A stretch of DNA of 10,301 bases from NCBI GenBank assembly GCA_029986975.1, contig DALTWR010000011.1, forward strand, positions 1-10,301, in the 5' to 3' direction. This document shows positions 1 to 6,103 of this stretch, in pieces. The position numbers and the translations under genes were made by a program. Within the stretch, counting starts at the first letter, position 1. Every line of letters begins with the position of its first letter. The notes below the pieces were generated by a model. The model was not told the DNA's origin. It saw nothing but the letters and a program-made list of their open reading frames with translations, and made no database searches. The stretch is from Methanocorpusculum sp. (GTDB taxonomy: Archaea > Halobacteriota > Methanomicrobia > Methanomicrobiales > Methanocorpusculaceae).

Positions 1-986
1 CTCCTAACCATCCTGCCCAGCACAGCTTCAACCGTAGTCGGACTCACCTCCGGAAGTGAGCGGCAGATGTCAGCCTTCGAAAGCGGAACAACAGACCGCA
101 TCAGAACCAGCTCAACACGTTCCCCCTTCCGCGAAGACCCCGCAGAAACAAACCGCCTGTCGAAGTCATCATAACAAAACAAAAGGGTCCGCATAAAATA
201 CTCCATAAACACAAACGGATTGTTCTTATTCTCATGCCAGCCCTCAGAAGAAGCCTTCAGCGCCGCATAATACTCATCCTTCGTCTCGTTAATCTTTTCC
301 TCATACGAAATCCATTTCCCTATATCAAACCCGTTTTTATAAAGCAGAAGAAGCGACAACAGCCTGCTTATTCTGCCGTTTCCGTCGCGGAACGGATGAA
401 TACACAAAAAATCCAGAATCACGCACGGAATCAAAAGAAGCTGATTGATATTTGCATTATCGCGTGCTTCAAGATACGCAAAAACAAGCTGCTCTACTGC
501 ACCTTTTGTTTCTGAAGCGGGCGTCGGAGTGAAACGAACCTGACGAGTACCGTCTGCACTGCGTTCCATAATAAGATTATTTTCGGATTTAAACTTCCCG
601 CCGTACTCATATCCGGATTTTGAGAGAAGCAGAGCATGGAAACTCAGAATCGTACTCACATCAAACGAAATCTCTGCGTAATGAGTATGAACCAGATTCA
701 AAACATCACGGTATCCGGCAATATCTGCCTCGTCATGATTCAGCGGTGCAGAACTGTTTGTTACAATATCTCTGATTCGTTCATCGCTTGTAACAATGCC
801 TTCAATCGCGTTTGAACTTTTTACCGACTGAACTTTTGCAATCAGCTCGAGCTCGGAAAAAACCTGCGCAGATGCAGACTTCCGGGTATCGGTAAGCGTA
901 CGCTCTGAATACAAAGAGGCAGTCAGATTCAGAATTTTAGATGGCACCGGGCCGTTTTCGAGAAAGGAGTAATCAAATATATGCAT
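1..986 (-). CDS. Fic-domain protein (probable AMPylating enzyme) with C-terminal winged-helix-like domain, 3' end missing
   Basis: The frame is open from the ATG at 986-984 to the left edge (328 codons seen), so the C-terminus is missing. The protein begins MHIFDYSFLENGPVPSKI. The Fic core motif HPFRDGNGRISR is at residues 197-208, with catalytic His197 and the phosphate-binding loop intact. Fic proteins with this motif usually transfer AMP from ATP to hydroxyl side chains. An S-x-x-x-E-G motif (Ser58, Glu62) sits N-terminal to the core, as in class II Fic proteins, where the glutamate blocks ATP and keeps the enzyme inactive. After the Fic fold, residues about 289-328 (including LSKADICRSL) look like the start of a winged helix-turn-helix, a domain found at the C-terminus of many class II Fic proteins. 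No Shine-Dalgarno sequence precedes the start, and a TATA-like element about 29 bp upstream suggests a leaderless mRNA. It is divergent from the mbh operon. The target is unknown. Fic assignment is firm; the DNA-binding role is inferred. Confidence 0.93.
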   Translation of the reverse strand, partial: MHIFDYSFLENGPVPSKILNLTASLYSERTLTDTRKSASAQVFSELELIAKVQSVKSSNAIEGIVTSDERIRDIVTNSSAPLNHDEADIAGYRDVLNLVHTHYAEISFDVSTILSFHALLLSKSGYEYGGKFKSENNLIMERSADGTRQVRFTPTPASETKGAVEQLVFAYLEARDNANINQLLLIPCVILDFLCIHPFRDGNGRISRLLSLLLLYKNGFDIGKWISYEEKINETKDEYYAALKASSEGWHENKNNPFVFMEYFMRTLLFCYDDFDRRFVSAGSSRKGERVELVLMRSVVPLSKADICRSLPEVSPTTVEAVLGRMVR

Positions 987-991
987 AGGTC

Positions 992-1088
992 ATGAGCAGT
1001 ATCTGCATATTGTATATCTCATCTATGTGCAGATACTTATCTATTATCTGCACATTCTATTAATACTTTATGTGCAGATACTGCTCAT
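992..1088. repeat. Nested concentric palindromes of four TGCAGATA half-sites (probable operator)
   Basis: The outer arms are a perfect 16-bp inverted repeat, ATGAGCAGTATCTGCA at 992-1007 and TGCAGATACTGCTCAT at 1073-1088. The inner arms are a perfect 11-bp inverted repeat, ATGTGCAGATA at 1025-1035 and TATCTGCACAT at 1045-1055, with a 9-bp spacer. Both pairs are centred on position 1040. The shared core TGCAGATA occurs four times in alternating orientation (1000-1007 reverse, 1028-1035 forward, 1045-1052 reverse, 1073-1080 forward), with offsets of 28, 17 and 28 bp. The array starts 6 bp upstream of the fic start codon and ends 66 bp before the mbh TATA box. Neither predicted transcript would include it, so it is more likely a DNA-binding array than an RNA structure. 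The operator role is inferred; the symmetry is directly visible. Confidence 0.85.
1012..1019 (-). promoter_or_regulatory. Possible TATA element of the fic gene
   Basis: On the minus strand this reads AGATATAC, followed by AATATGCAG. Its centre lies about 29 bp upstream of the fic ATG. Archaeal TATA boxes are usually centred about 26 bp before the transcription start, so transcription would begin almost at the start codon, in agreement with the missing Shine-Dalgarno sequence. One TGCAGATA half-site lies between this element and the start codon (1000-1007) and another just upstream of it (1028-1035), a layout suited to repression. The match to the TATA consensus is only moderate. Confidence 0.4.
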
Positions 1089-1146
1089 CCCCCCATACCT
1101 GTGACTAACAAACGCCGCCCTAACTCTCTTTGTCTACTTAATGGCT

Positions 1147-1164
1147 CGAATCCTTTTATATATA
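1147..1164 (+). promoter_or_regulatory. Archaeal promoter (BRE/TATA) of the mbh operon
   Basis: The sequence CGAATCC at 1147-1153 followed by TTTTATATATA at 1154-1164 is a strong archaeal TATA box with a possible BRE. Transcription should start near 1185, leaving an mRNA leader of about 60 nt before mbhA that contains the short upstream ORF at 1203-1247. No other comparably good TATA box is seen between the fic start and mbhA on this strand, and no promoter-sized gap occurs inside the operon, so this probably drives all fourteen genes. Confidence 0.75.
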
Positions 1165-1202
1165 GTAAAACCAATCTTATCTACACATTAGGAAGTAACC
1201 CA

Positions 1203-1247
1203 ATGACACATCTTATTATGTATTGGACAATGGGTGATGACGTATGA
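1203..1247 (+). CDS. 14-codon upstream ORF (possible leader peptide) overlapping the mbhA start
   Basis: A short ORF encodes MTHLIMYWTMGDDV. Its ATG follows a Shine-Dalgarno-like AGGAAG (1190-1195) with 7 nt spacing. Its TGA stop (1245-1247) overlaps the mbhA ATG (1244-1246) in an ATGA arrangement, the same junction used by most gene pairs of the operon. The mbhA ribosome binding site GGTGAT (1233-1238) lies inside it. It lies downstream of the expected transcription start, so it could be translated and couple to mbhA. It could also be a chance ORF in the leader: it is very short and I recognise no family. Confidence 0.35.
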   Translation: MTHLIMYWTMGDDV

Positions 1248-1783
1248 CCCGCCTCGCCTCAGCTGCACTCGCAGCGTCAGCCGCTTTTATCATCTATCTG
1301 GTCTTATCTGCAGGATCTGCATCCGAAACCAGTGCCGTTCTCCTCTGGTCAGTACCGGAACTTATCATAGGACTTCTCTTAGCTCTTCTTGTCGGATTCC
1401 TCTGTAGAAAATTCGTACCCGCATCAGCCGCACGTATGTTTAATCCGCTTAGATGGATACTTTTAATCATCTACATCATACCGTTCGTGATTGAACTAAC
1501 CATCTCCAACCTCAAAGTTGCATGGAGCATCATCTCCGGACGAAACATCCGCCCTGCCGTACGAAAAGTAGAAGCCCCCATGAAAACTGATTTAGGCGAG
1601 CTTCTGCTTTCAGCATCCCTGACATATCAGCCCGGAACGTTTACCGTAGATGCTGATGAAAACGACAAATCGCTTTACGTACATTTCCTCGACGGCGGCA
1701 TAAAACCGAAGAAAACCGTTGAAGCGAAAAAAATCTTCAACATCATCAACCTCGCTGCATGGATTCGGAGGATCTGCGAATGA
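1244..1783 (+). CDS. mbhA: Membrane-bound hydrogenase subunit A, MrpE/MnhE-like
   Basis: This 179-residue membrane protein belongs to the MnhE/MrpE family and is part of the Na+/H+ antiporter-like arm of the Mbh complex. Three hydrophobic segments are visible at about residues 5-24, 32-55 and 67-97. The cytoplasmic domain carries the MnhE pattern around residues 120-150 (LLSASLTYQPGTFTVDADE, then SLYVHFLD). The start is fixed by a stop two codons upstream in frame (1238-1240) and by GGTGAT at 1233-1238, five nt before the ATG. It is the first gene of the operon and overlaps mbhB by ATGA. It is slightly long for the family, with a charged C-terminal tail. No defect is seen. Confidence 0.9.
   Translation: MTRLASAALAASAAFIIYLVLSAGSASETSAVLLWSVPELIIGLLLALLVGFLCRKFVPASAARMFNPLRWILLIIYIIPFVIELTISNLKVAWSIISGRNIRPAVRKVEAPMKTDLGELLLSASLTYQPGTFTVDADENDKSLYVHFLDGGIKPKKTVEAKKIFNIINLAAWIRRICE
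1767..1771 (+). promoter_or_regulatory. Ribosome binding site that sets the mbhB start
   Basis: GGAGG lies 8 nt before the ATG at 1780, which itself overlaps the mbhA stop as ATGA. It lies downstream of another in-frame ATG at 1759, so it cannot serve that one. This favours 1780 as the mbhB start and removes seven residues (MDSEDLR) from the longest reading. Confidence 0.7.
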
Positions 1784-2049
1784 TTGAACTGCCTTTTATC
1801 TTAATGACCTCTGCAATTCTCTTTGCAGTACTGATTCTGATAACCATCATACGGCTTCTGACCGGAAAAACCTCCGCAGATAAAATGCTCGCACTCGATG
1901 TCATCAACGTACTTGTGGTTATCGTGATGTTTGTGTTATCTGCTGCATTCGCTGAACCCGTCTTTATCGACATCGCCGTAGTCTATGCACTGCTTTCGTT
2001 TGTTGCGACCATCTACATCAGCAAATATCTTGCAGGAGGCATCAAATGA
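1780..2049 (+). CDS. mbhB: Membrane-bound hydrogenase subunit B, MrpF/MnhF-like
   Basis: This is an 89-residue protein of the MrpF/MnhF family with three transmembrane segments (about residues 5-26, 38-57 and 60-82). The family pattern is seen in the loop RLLTGKTSADKMLALD (residues 25-40), with Asp34 and Asp40, and in DIAVVYALLSF (64-74). Together with MbhA and MbhC it forms the small-subunit part of the antiporter-like membrane arm. The ATG at 1780 is preferred over an in-frame ATG at 1759 because it has GGAGG at the right distance and the ATGA overlap usual in this operon. Confidence 0.88.
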   Translation: MIELPFILMTSAILFAVLILITIIRLLTGKTSADKMLALDVINVLVVIVMFVLSAAFAEPVFIDIAVVYALLSFVATIYISKYLAGGIK

Positions 2050-2393
2050 TTGAAACAGTAATTCTGATTCTCCTGATAATCTCTGCAGTGTTTTCCCTGC
2101 TTGGTGTTATTGGGTTATTCCGTTTCCCGGACTTCTACACCAGAGTTCATGCCGCAGGATTAATCGGCAGCTTCGGTCTGCTCTTCGCAGCAGCGGCGGT
2201 AATCGTTTTCGCTGCAAACGAAATTGCATCAGGAAACGCCGGATACACGAACTTCATCTTCCACGCGGTATTTGCACTCATTGTTGTACTGATAACAGCA
2301 ACAACTTCGACGCACATCATCGCACGGGGAGCATATAAATCAGGACACATGCCGAAAGTATCAGTCAATGCCTTAAAGGAGGAGAAAAAATAA
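2046..2393 (+). CDS. mbhC: Membrane-bound hydrogenase subunit C, MrpG/MnhG-like
   Basis: This is a 115-residue MnhG/MrpG-family protein with three transmembrane segments. The signature GVIGLFRFPDFYTRVHAAG is at residues 20-38, and the family end motif TSTHIIARGAY at 87-97. It takes part in ion translocation by the antiporter-like arm, probably on the Na+ side as proposed for Mrp systems. AGGAGG at 2034-2039 stands 6 nt before the start, and the gene overlaps mbhB by 4 nt. Its TAA stop shares one base with the mbhD start. Confidence 0.92.
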   Translation: MIETVILILLIISAVFSLLGVIGLFRFPDFYTRVHAAGLIGSFGLLFAAAAVIVFAANEIASGNAGYTNFIFHAVFALIVVLITATTSTHIIARGAYKSGHMPKVSVNALKEEKK

Positions 2394-2644
2394 TGGACCC
2401 GCTATTAATTCTTCATATCCTTTTCCTCGTCGGAGCTGTGGTCTGTGCGGCTGCGGTCTTCTGGATTAAAGACTTAATTGCAGCAGCTATCGCCTTTGCG
2501 GCGTTCAGTTTCCTTCTGGCTCTTGAGTTCTTTGTTCTGCAGGCGCCTGATGTAGCAATAGCAGAAGCGGCGATTGGTGCCGGGATTTCCACGGTCATCT
2601 TTGTCATAGCCATTAAAGGCACAAAACGTCAGGAGGACGAATGA
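2393..2644 (+). CDS. mbhD: Membrane-bound hydrogenase subunit D (DUF4040, MrpA C-terminal-like)
   Basis: This 83-residue protein has three predicted membrane helices and matches the MbhD/DUF4040 family, which corresponds to a piece of the C-terminal part of the large MrpA antiporter subunit. The hallmark [15 protein letters not shown] is at residues 50-64, with conserved Asp53 and Glu58. In Mbh this part of MrpA is encoded separately as MbhD and MbhE, and that is the case here. GGAGG (about 2380-2384) precedes the start. The stop overlaps the mbhE start as ATGA. Confidence 0.9.
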   Translation: MDPLLILHILFLVGAVVCAAAVFWIKDLIAAAIAFAAFSFLLALEFFVLQAPDVAIAEAAIGAGISTVIFVIAIKGTKRQEDE

Positions 2645-2925
2645 TGGATAAAGATACCATATCCCTTGGAAAGCCGGTTGCCGTAATTCTCGCAGTTGCA
2701 ATCTTTGTGATTGTGTTAATTCCGGCACTTGGAATCACGTTCGGAAATCCTGTTGAAACCGCAACCGATGACTACTACATTGATAACACTGAAGTCGAGA
2801 CCGGCTCTGCAAACGCAGTAACCGCTGTTGTCTTTGACTACCGCGGTTTTGATACATTAGGTGAAGCAACGGTTCTGTTCGTTGCAGTGTTAGCGATAAT
2901 AATGCTATTTAGGAGGCTGCATTAA
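2641..2925 (+). CDS. mbhE: Membrane-bound hydrogenase subunit E
   Basis: This 94-residue protein has two membrane helices (about residues 13-35 and 75-92) joined by an extracytoplasmic loop that holds [19 protein letters not shown] (58-76), the strongly conserved MbhE/MrpA C-terminal motif. It works with MbhD as the split MrpA tail in the antiporter-like arm. Two start codons are adjacent (2641 and 2644). AGGAGG at 2631-2636 gives 4 nt spacing to the first and 7 nt to the second, so the real start may be 2644 (MDKDTISLG), costing only one residue. Its TAA shares one base with the mbhF start. Confidence 0.9.
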   Translation: MMDKDTISLGKPVAVILAVAIFVIVLIPALGITFGNPVETATDDYYIDNTEVETGSANAVTAVVFDYRGFDTLGEATVLFVAVLAIIMLFRRLH

Positions 2926-3446
2926 TGTCATCCGGACCTATCGCAAAATCAGCGGCACGGCTGCTTGTTCCAATCATCTTCATCTTCGGATTCTATGTCG
3001 TAGCTCACGGTCATTTATCGCCGGGCGGAGGATTCCAGGGCGGAGCGGTAATCGCAACGGGTGTAGCCCTTCTTGCTGCATCATTTGCCCTTGCTGAAGG
3101 CGAATCTTTCCTTCCGTCGATTAAAAACATCAAGCTCTTTGAATCCGCCGGACTGATTCTTTTCATCTGTACGGCTCTTGCAGGAATCGTTCTTGCATCC
3201 GGATTCCTCGTAAACTGGCTCAACGCTGCAGGCGGACTTTTCGGAAACGCTGTAGCTTATGGTATTACTGCAGGTGACATCTGGACGGGAGGAATTATTC
3301 CGGTCTTAAATATCGCCATCGGCTTCGAGGTGTTTGGTGCGTTGTCCGTAGTGGTTCTTTACATGTTTAAAGGACTTCGTGAAACCACACAGGCAGAAGA
3401 CGATGCAGCTGAAGCGAAAGCCGAAAGGGAAGGTGATGCAAAATGA
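2925..3446 (+). CDS. mbhF: Membrane-bound hydrogenase subunit F, MrpB/MnhB-like
   Basis: This is a 173-residue MnhB/MrpB-family membrane protein with four hydrophobic segments. The signature HGHLSPGGGFQGG is at residues 28-40 and GGIIPVLNIAIGFEV at 122-136. The final 23 residues are highly charged and Ala/Glu-rich (TTQAEDDAAEAKAEREGDAK), probably a short cytoplasmic helix. The protein is part of the ion-translocating arm. It starts one base inside the mbhE stop codon and ends with a 4-nt overlap with mbhG. Confidence 0.92.
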   Translation: MSSGPIAKSAARLLVPIIFIFGFYVVAHGHLSPGGGFQGGAVIATGVALLAASFALAEGESFLPSIKNIKLFESAGLILFICTALAGIVLASGFLVNWLNAAGGLFGNAVAYGITAGDIWTGGIIPVLNIAIGFEVFGALSVVVLYMFKGLRETTQAEDDAAEAKAEREGDAK

Positions 3447-3784
3447 TGGCAATACCGTTAATCGCTGTTGCAGTTCTCATTGGTATTGCATTTCTGATAC
3501 TGCTTATCAAACGCAACATGATTAAGATGGTTATGGCGCTCGGTATTCTTGAAGGTGCGGTAAATCTCTTCCTTGTGTCACTGGGTTACCGCGAAGGAGG
3601 CGTTGCGCCGATATTTGCCAATGCCCCGAGTACCGCCATGGTTCTTCCAACTGTACAGGCGCTTACGCTTACCAATATCGTCATCGGTGTTGCAACAACG
3701 GCGATGATTCTCGGATTCATTATGGTTATCTGGAAAAAGTACGGCACAGTAAATACCGATAAAATGAGGAGGCTGAAGAAATGA
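3443..3784 (+). CDS. mbhG: Membrane-bound hydrogenase subunit G, MrpC/NuoK-like
   Basis: This 113-residue protein with three membrane helices is related to MrpC/MnhC and to NuoK of complex I. GILEGAVNLFLVSLGY (residues 34-49) contains the intramembrane Glu37 typical of the family. PTVQALTLTNIVIGVATTA (69-87) is the second hallmark. It forms part of the ion path between MbhH and the MbhD/E/F group. Two adjacent ATG codons (3443 and 3446) are possible starts; the first gives the ATGA overlap with mbhF. It ends overlapping mbhH by 4 nt. Confidence 0.92.
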   Translation: MMAIPLIAVAVLIGIAFLILLIKRNMIKMVMALGILEGAVNLFLVSLGYREGGVAPIFANAPSTAMVLPTVQALTLTNIVIGVATTAMILGFIMVIWKKYGTVNTDKMRRLKK

Positions 3785-5349
3785 GCGTCATCTTAGATAA
3801 CCTTCCGGCTCTCTTAATCGCCGTTCCGCTCTTTGGCGCGTTTTTAACGCCGCTTTTCGGCAGATTCCTGCCTAAAGTAAGAACACCATGGGCAATATTT
3901 GCCGTATTAGCATCAGCCGCAGCTGCAATTGCGGCAGCGGTAAAAGTACTTATCGAAGGACCGCTTGTCTATGTCTTCGGCGTCGGCGCAGGTACTCAGG
4001 CTGTTGTTGATTCTGCAGGAATACCTGTTAGAATTATCTTTACTATTGATGCGTTTGGGGCGTTCATGCTTATATCTGCCTCGATTGTGGCAGTTGCAGC
4101 GATGCTCTATCTTACTGCGTCACAGAAGGAAAGAAGCGGAAAGACCGAGTGTTATACCTTATTCCTGCTTTTAACTGCCGGTATCTTCGGTATGGTGTCA
4201 ACAGGAGACCTGTTCAACTTCTTTGTCTTCCTTGAAATCAACTCACTTGCAGCAGCCGCTCTTGTTTCTTATCACCGGAAAGGCGGCATCGCTGTTGAAG
4301 GGGCAATTAAGTATGCAGTCGTTAATACGATTGGCGGACTTATGGTTCTTTTGGGCATCGGACTTCTCTACTCTCAGTACGACTCGCTCAATATGGCATA
4401 TATTGCATCCCAGATTGCGCCAAACCCGATTACGATTACTGCATTAGTTCTCTTCGTTGCAGCCCTTGCAATGAAGGCAGGCTCTGTTCCGTTCCATTTC
4501 GCAACGCCGGATGCGTATTCAACGGCACCGTCAGGCGTTACTGCGTTAATGATTGTCGCATCTCAGGCGGGTCTCTATGGAATCTTCAGGATTCTGTTCA
4601 CCGTCTATAACGGTGTCTTCAACACCGTAACCGTTGGATGGGTTGTCATAATCCTTGGAGTTCTTTCGATGGTAATCGGCGTTACCATGGCTCTGCCTCA
4701 GAAAGATGTCAAACGTCTTCTTGCGTATCACGCGGTATCTCAGACCGGATACATGCTCTTAGGAGTCGGTGTCTGTTTATGTGTATTACACGACGCAGCA
4801 GCTCTTGCATCATACGGTACAACCGCTATGGAAGGAGGTCTTTTCCACATCTTCAACCACGCAATGTACAAAGGACTCTTGTTCCTCGCCGTAGGTGCAG
4901 TGATTTACCGTACCGGTGTGTGGACGATTAACAAACTCGGCGGTCTCGGGCACAATATGAAGTGGACGATGATTTTCTTCCTGATTGGTGCATTTGCAAT
5001 CGCCGGTATTCCGCCGTTTAACGGATTTGCAAGCAAACTGATGATTTACGAGTCGGTCTTTGCGTTCAGTCCGGTCTTATCCATCATCGCTATGGTCGTA
5101 AGTATTCTAACCCTTGCATCATTTATGAAGGTGTTCCACTCCCTCTTCCTCGGTCCGAAGCAGACCGAGTACGCAGCCGTAAAAGAAGCGCCGAAACCGA
5201 TGATTCTCGGTATGATTAATCTTACCGTGTTCGTTGTGGGCCTTGGTATCTTCCCGGACTTCTTCGTCGAAACATTAGTTTCCCCTGCCGCTGACGCCCT
5301 GCTTAACAGCGGAACCTATCTTTCAGCGGTTCTTGGAGGTGCCTTATGA
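3781..5349 (+). CDS. mbhH: Membrane-bound hydrogenase subunit H, MrpD/NuoN-like antiporter subunit
   Basis: At 522 residues this is the large antiporter-like subunit, with about 14 membrane helices as in MrpD and NuoL/M/N. The intramembrane Glu152 (in VFLEINSLAAAA) and Lys232 (in MKAGSVPFHFATPDAYS, 231-247) are the charged residues used in proton/sodium transfer by this family. Downstream motifs QKDVKRLLAYHAVSQTGYM and HIFNHAMYKGLLFL are also classic. Only one such subunit is present in the cluster, as expected for Mbh and unlike the related Mbs complex with its second antiporter subunit. It overlaps mbhG and mbhI by 4 nt each. No frameshift is seen. Confidence 0.95.
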   Translation: MSVILDNLPALLIAVPLFGAFLTPLFGRFLPKVRTPWAIFAVLASAAAAIAAAVKVLIEGPLVYVFGVGAGTQAVVDSAGIPVRIIFTIDAFGAFMLISASIVAVAAMLYLTASQKERSGKTECYTLFLLLTAGIFGMVSTGDLFNFFVFLEINSLAAAALVSYHRKGGIAVEGAIKYAVVNTIGGLMVLLGIGLLYSQYDSLNMAYIASQIAPNPITITALVLFVAALAMKAGSVPFHFATPDAYSTAPSGVTALMIVASQAGLYGIFRILFTVYNGVFNTVTVGWVVIILGVLSMVIGVTMALPQKDVKRLLAYHAVSQTGYMLLGVGVCLCVLHDAAALASYGTTAMEGGLFHIFNHAMYKGLLFLAVGAVIYRTGVWTINKLGGLGHNMKWTMIFFLIGAFAIAGIPPFNGFASKLMIYESVFAFSPVLSIIAMVVSILTLASFMKVFHSLFLGPKQTEYAAVKEAPKPMILGMINLTVFVVGLGIFPDFFVETLVSPAADALLNSGTYLSAVLGGAL

Positions 5350-5684
5350 TCGGACTTCTTTCAACCGGCTTCGGATTCTGGAATCCGCTTGTATGGCTTG
5401 TCGTAATGGCAGTTGCCCTTCTGATTTCTTTCATCATCCTAAAGTTTGGACGCAAGGATTATGATAAAGAATCTGAGCAGACAAAACCCTACCTTTCCGG
5501 AAATGATGAGCCGTCTGCATCAGACACACACATCAGAGGAGGAAACCTCTACTACGGATTTACCCGTGCGCTTAAAGGATACTATGACAAACTGATTCCC
5601 GTTCACTCAGGAATCTTAAATGACTACATCGGCTGGTTCCTTATAGGACTGGTCATTATCTTTGTGGTGGTGATTCTCATATGA
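5346..5684 (+). CDS. mbhI: Membrane-bound hydrogenase subunit I
   Basis: This 112-residue protein has a membrane helix at each end (about residues 13-33 and 94-112) and a polar cytoplasmic middle. The middle holds KPYLSGN (47-53), resembling the conserved KPYLSGE-type motif of MbhI proteins. In the known Mbh structure MbhI links the antiporter-like arm to the hydrogenase module, and the gene sits exactly between those two sets here. Upstream is GGAGGTG; the start overlaps the mbhH stop by 4 nt, and its stop overlaps mbhJ. Confidence 0.85.
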   Translation: MIGLLSTGFGFWNPLVWLVVMAVALLISFIILKFGRKDYDKESEQTKPYLSGNDEPSASDTHIRGGNLYYGFTRALKGYYDKLIPVHSGILNDYIGWFLIGLVIIFVVVILI

Positions 5685-6103
5685 CGGCATTAACAAAATC
5701 CCTTTGGGTGTTCCATTTCAACGCAGGCTCATGCAACGGCTGCGATATTGAAATCGTCGCGACACTTACGCCGAGATATGACCCTGAACGGTTCGGCGTA
5801 AAGTTAGTCGGAACACCGCGTCACGCGGATGTTCTGCTTGTTACAGGACCAGTTACTAAACAGATGGAGGACAGGCTTCGCCGCGTCTATGCACAGATGC
5901 CGTCACCTAAGGTAGTCATGGCTGTTGGAACCTGTGCCCAGTCCGGAGGAGTTTTCTCTGACTCGTACAATTTAGCAGGTCCTGTTGACCAGATTATTCC
6001 GGTCGATGTTTATGTGCCCGGATGTGCACCAAGACCTGAAGCGATAATAAACGGTGTTGTGACCGCAATTGCAAAACTTGAACGTCTGGAGGCGGAAAAA
6101 TGA
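5681..6103 (+). CDS. mbhJ: Membrane-bound [NiFe] hydrogenase small subunit J (NuoB-like)
   Basis: This 140-residue small subunit binds the [4Fe-4S] cluster nearest the catalytic site. Cys18 and Cys21 (AGSCNGCDIE), Cys85 (VGTCAQSGG) and Cys115 (VPGCAPRPE) give the full NuoB/EchC cysteine set. It has no signal peptide, so the hydrogenase arm faces the cytoplasm. It receives electrons from MbhN and passes them to MbhL, or the reverse. GGTGGTGAT lies just before the ATG. It overlaps both neighbours by 4 nt. Confidence 0.96.
   Translation: MTALTKSLWVFHFNAGSCNGCDIEIVATLTPRYDPERFGVKLVGTPRHADVLLVTGPVTKQMEDRLRRVYAQMPSPKVVMAVGTCAQSGGVFSDSYNLAGPVDQIIPVDVYVPGCAPRPEAIINGVVTAIAKLERLEAEK

Noticed and set aside
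234..515. A 93-codon plus-strand ORF within the fic region
   Set aside because: It lies antisense to the Fic core, has no family resemblance and no ribosome binding site; the minus-strand Fic reading contains a full catalytic motif.
992..1088. CRISPR-like array or origin iterons
   Set aside because: There are only four short half-sites in alternating orientation with symmetric spacing, unlike the direct repeats and unique spacers of CRISPR or the direct iterons of origins, and no replication or Cas gene is nearby.
992..1088. Palindromes as an RNA hairpin terminator or riboswitch
   Set aside because: Both predicted transcripts start outside the array and run away from it, and no T-run follows the stems.
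1759..1779. Longer mbhB start at 1759
   Set aside because: Its extra seven residues lie inside the mbhA end, and GGAGG at 1767-1771 can serve only the start at 1780.
2474..2728. Minus-strand ORFs inside the mbh genes, for example 2474-2728 and 9303-9512
   Set aside because: They are shadows of well-supported coding frames, with no conserved motifs and no ribosome binding sites.
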